From positions 29,860,501 through 29,924,500 of the forward strand of contig JAKSXM010000231.1 of assembly GCA_022575985.1 (NCBI GenBank): a DNA stretch of 64,000 nt, in the 5' to 3' direction. The position numbers and the translations under genes are program-made. This document shows positions 60,396 through 64,000 of this stretch, in pieces; position 1 is the first letter of the stretch; the number at the start of each line of letters is the position of its first letter. The DNA is from Anagrus nilaparvatae. Its lineage: Eukaryota > Arthropoda > Insecta > Hymenoptera > Mymaridae. Below the pieces are notes generated by a model. That model was not told the DNA's origin, did no database searches, and saw only the letters and a program-made list of their open reading frames with translations.

Positions 60396-61245
60396 CTGTG
60401 ACAAAATTTATTTTATTTTTATAAATTCTTTAAGTATAAAAAAAAAATTGTAACCCTGTTCAGATTATTAGCAATAAATTAAAATTTTTAATACAGTAAA
60501 ATTAAGGATAATAAGTAAAAATAAAAAATATTGATAAAAACTTTTGTTTTTATTATTAATGGAACTTTGATGTTAATTTACAGATATTTTAAATATTTGC
60601 ATTAATAAAATAATTTATTTAAATTTACATGTATTAAAAAATAAATATACAAATATATATATTTTAAAAGAATAGTTACTTTATTTATCGTCATTTCTAC
60701 CTAAATATAACATGTAAGTATACTTGATTGTTTTTTTTTTTTTTTTTTTTAACAAAATAACTTTTCTTATTCAAAATAACAATTTTTAAAAAAAAAATTA
60801 CATTCTTTCAAAAGATACATCCATCGAAGTGTATGTAATTCACAAATCCTATTGTAAAGTCTTTCATACGCTCATGCACTCGATATTTATTTTTTAAAAA
60901 ATTCACCGGAATGGCTATAGCATTGAATATTTTAGAGAATTTAATTTTTTTTTAATTAAAAAAGTAAAAAGTTACTAAGACTTAATTATTTTAATGCAAA
61001 ACATAAATACAAAAAATTTTTAAATAAAAGGCTTCAATCTCTCTCAATCTCTGTACAATGAGATTCTATTTTTTTTTTTAAGAATCTCTTTATTAAACAA
61101 TTATTTTTTTTTAAACTAAATTTATATAAATTAAGGCTATGTTATTAACATTTTTTATTTAGCCAGTTTTTTTTCTTTTTAATGGACCAGTCGAATTTTA
61201 ATAGTTTTAATAAAATATTAACGAATAAAAGAAAGTTATAAATAT
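60396..61245. other. Region between the 58-kb gene and PDI
   Basis: It should contain the missing 5' exon and promoter of the 58-kb gene and the 3' end of PDI (a minus-strand AATAAA candidate at 61154-61159). A T19-20 run lies at about 60731. No exon could be supported. Confidence 0.5.
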
Positions 61246-64000
61246 TTAAAGTTCGTCCTTTGGTGGAACATTGTCATCTTCATCTTCTTCGGAAACCTAT
61301 AAAATAAAAAATAAGGGATTATTATTGAATTAATATTAAAAAAATTTTTTAAAAAGATAAAATTTGCACTTGCGCCATTTTTATTGATTATTTTTTATTA
61401 TTCATTATTTTTTTTTTTTTTAAAGCTTTTTTGCATCAGGAAAAATTTATCACTTTTTTTTATTAAATTTAGAATAATTTAGCATAAAAATTTTATTATT
61501 AAATTTAAAAAGTGTTTATGCCAAAATATTATAAATTTTATAAAGAAAATAAGAAAACTTTCCTCTGAAAAAAAAAACAAAAAAACAAAAAAACAAAAAA
61601 TTAAATGGCACAGGTGCAGCTGTCAAGTGGATTTTTCAGGTGCTTTTGCTTAAAACTTAAGCTAAAATTATCCAATTTACTAACCTCATCAGCAGCTTGT
61701 CCATAAGCACCATCAGAATCAATGAATTTGGAAAGCCCTTCGAGTGTTCTTTCACCACTGTATTCAACAGCCTCATTAGTTTCAGCTTTGTACAATGTGA
61801 TTGTTGGGAAACTACTGATTTTAACATCCTCTAGTTCATTAACTGTAGCATCCATTTTGGCAATTAGTACTTTTTCATTATCCTTGTATTTTTCACCAAG
61901 CTAAAAAATTTTAAAATATTTTATTTAATATATCCATTTAGAATACATTTTAAAATTATAATATTGATACTTACAGCATCATAAATGGGAGAAAGTTGCT
62001 TGCAGTGACCACACCATGGAGCATAAAATTCAACCAAAACACTTTTGCTTTTGTCATATGCAACTTCAGCAAAGTTAGTACCAACAAGAACTTTGACTGG
62101 ATTTTTGTCCCAATCTTCAGGTAAATCTTGGGTGAGTAAATGTTTTTTAAGTTTTCCATCAAGGAACGAAGAAACAAATGATTTTACATTATCTACACTT
62201 ATTTCTTCACTTTCTGGTTTGTATTTTGACATTTCATCTTCTAATTTGATTATTCTCTGTGATGGTACGTTTTCTTTTTTCATTCCGAAGAATTCTAAAA
62301 TACGTTCATGATCAGCTTCATCGGCATTAATTGTAACAAATAGAACCTGGAATAATATTGTGAATAAATATTTTCTAAGTTCAAAAAAAAAAATAGAAAC
62401 ATGTAATTTAAAAAATTAACTACCTTGCCACGGAATTCTTTGGCTGGGGTCTTGAGGGTTTCAAGATGTTGATCGTAATGACCAGCTTGTTTACTGAAGA
62501 AAAGAAGTAATTGACTCTTGTAATCTCCATTGAAGATCTTTTGAGCTGTTTCATGGTTAAAATCAACAATTAATGGTAAAGATTCAATATTAACGAAGTT
62601 TTTCAAATTTTGAACATCAAAATCTCCAGTAAATTCGGTTTTTTCATCATCAAACTAAAAGTTAATATTTTAAAGAATTAAAAAATGCAACAAAAAAAAT
62701 ATTTGATATGAATTTTTATTAATTTACCTTCTTGTAAATATAAACTTTTCCATCTTCAACTTTGTATTCTGAAATAACATCATCGCTACTAGAGATGGCA
62801 AATTTCATATCATCAATGGCATTTGCTACTTGTAAAAATACTTTGGCATTTTCAGATTGAGCATCCTAATTAAGATATTGAAAATTAAAAATAGACCAAA
62901 ATAATCCTAAACAAGAATTAAAAAAAAATAAATATATTTCACCTTGAAGAAACCAACAACAACGATGTTTTGTTCTTCAATGAACTTTTTAGCTTCATCA
63001 ACGGATTTAAGTTCTTGGGCAGGTGGTCCAGTTTTCTTGTTAAGCCAATTTAAAATATCATCAGCTTGTCTACCTCCATTGTAATCGATTGGAGAACCTT
63101 GACGGTAGAACTTAAGAGTTGGATATCCCTTGATATTATGTTTTTCAGCTAAGCTTGTTTCGATAGTAGCATCGACTTTTCCTAGTTTAATTTCAGAATT
63201 TTGTTCTTTTAATTTTTTAGCTGCTTTTGCATATTCAGGAGCTAAGGCTTTACAGTGTCCGCACCAAGGAGCATCTTGAATATTAAATCAAAAAATTATT
63301 GATATTAATTAGCTTCAAAAATATTAAAAATTTAACTTTAATAATATTTTTTTTATCTTATCTCTATTTACTTTATTTTTGCTAACTATCTTTTTTTACC
63401 ATCTGTTATAGGATCTAATTGTTTTAATATACCCATACTTGTATATTCATAGTATAATAAAAAAAAAAACAATTTTTATTTTTGTTTGAAAATTCTTTAG
63501 GAAAATATTAATCTACTTGATATTTTATCAACTGATATAAAATTAGAAATAAAAATATTTTAAAATTTTTAAAGGACTAGATAAGTTTCCTGCATAGAAT
63601 CCGATGACGTGGACAGAAAGCGCGTTGCTTCTGCCGGAGCATCTGGAGAAGAGAGTATGTATTATTATTATGGGAAAGTTATATATAGAGAAGCAACAGG
63701 AAAGAAAAATGACGCAGATTTAATTATACAAATTATTTACAAAAAAAAAATTATTATTTTGAAGTATGGTCTATTTTTTAGTTTAAAAAGAATGTTTCTA
63801 ACTGTACAAATAAATTATGACTAATTTAAAAATTGTAATTTTTATTGAAAAAATAGATTTATAAATAAGAAAACTTACAAAATTCAAGTAGAATATTTTC
63901 ATGTTTTTCTAAAGCCTCTTCAAAATTGTCATTAGTTATAACAAGTACTTCATCTTCTGTTTCAATATTGGCATTAACAAAGCCGACAATGGCAAAAGCC
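61246..64000 (-). CDS. Pdi: Protein disulfide isomerase (signal peptide start beyond window)
   Basis: Seven exons join in phase: 64000-63879 (partial), 63274-62943, 62865-62728, 62654-62424, 62346-61975, 61900-61685 and 61296-61246. The enzyme forms and rearranges disulfides in the ER lumen and is the beta subunit of prolyl 4-hydroxylase in animals. The visible N-terminus [10 protein letters not shown] is the end of a signal peptide. Two thioredoxin domains each carry the APWCGHCK active site, one split by intron 1 (Y|APWCGHC) and one at about 62004-62030 ([20 protein letters not shown]). Between them are the inactive b and b' domains. The acidic tail ends [16 protein letters not shown], with the KDEL retrieval signal. 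About 486 residues are in the window; the usual length is about 500, so only some 10-15 residues are cut off. Confidence 0.97.
63275..63878. other. PDI intron 1, with a GC-richer patch
   Basis: The intron splits the first PDI active-site region. The stretch 63575-63660 (gacgtggacagaaagcgcg and following) is less AT-rich than the rest and gives a short open frame on the plus strand that matches nothing I know. It could be an insertion; no ends were found. Confidence 0.5.

Noticed and set aside
60183..60404. TTG-initiated start for the 58-kb gene (MSQKDC...).
   Set aside because: Eukaryotic TTG start is unlikely; the bases look like a splice acceptor (tcacag), so the exon is probably internal.
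63609..63824. 71-codon plus-strand frame in PDI intron 1.
   Set aside because: Low-complexity tail, no conserved features, and located in an intron of the opposite strand.

Overview
This is a very AT-rich eukaryotic nuclear window. It has GT-AG introns, poly(A)/T tracts, satellites, a LINE and many small inverted-repeat elements, and most likely comes from an insect or another arthropod. Two genes for cilium or flagellum proteins (an AHI1/jouberin homologue and an axonemal dynein intermediate chain of the DNAI2 type), an ER protein disulfide isomerase and an insect-style 15-PGDH-like dehydrogenase support this. I cannot name the species from sequence alone. A low-GC parasitoid wasp would fit but is not shown.

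Layout. Positions 1-19365 are a satellite with two alternating monomers of 184 and 185 bp (369-bp dimer). It has higher-order structure: 1107-bp three-dimer units and a near-identical 5300-bp tandem block. It abuts a second, unrelated satellite (19366 to about 23085) with monomers of about 320 bp and a 1595-bp higher-order period. From 23.1 to 31.2 kb there is gene-poor DNA, a decayed C2H2 zinc-finger gene (+) and a minus-strand array of about three copies of a three-exon cassette that has lost its reading frames. A full-length non-LTR retrotransposon with a 10-bp target-site duplication fills 31175-36354. Its ORF1 is shifted in a 58-A run, and its ORF2 is split by a 274-bp inverted-repeat element.

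The right half is genic. The C-terminal exons of a short-chain dehydrogenase (+, 37.0-40.5 kb) face a minus-strand AHI1 gene (41.5-46.5 kb). DNAI2 (48.1-55.2 kb), an unrecognised basic gene (58.1-60.4 kb) and PDI (61.2 kb to the window end) follow, all on the minus strand. The introns, especially those of DNAI2, hold several families of non-autonomous DNA elements, one with a perfect 8-bp target duplication and one with TA flanks. Coding exons were joined by reading splice sites and checking phase. DNAI2 gives 589 residues, AHI1 gives 1506, and PDI is complete except for the first part of its signal peptide.

AHI1 (ciliary transition zone) and DNAI2 (outer dynein arm) act in the same organelle but in different complexes. 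In insects this would mean sensory neurons or sperm. PDI and the dehydrogenase are unrelated metabolic or secretory genes. No new multi-gene system is evident. The most unusual material is repeat architecture: the nested satellites, the long target duplication of the element inside the LINE, and the triplicated decayed exon cassette.
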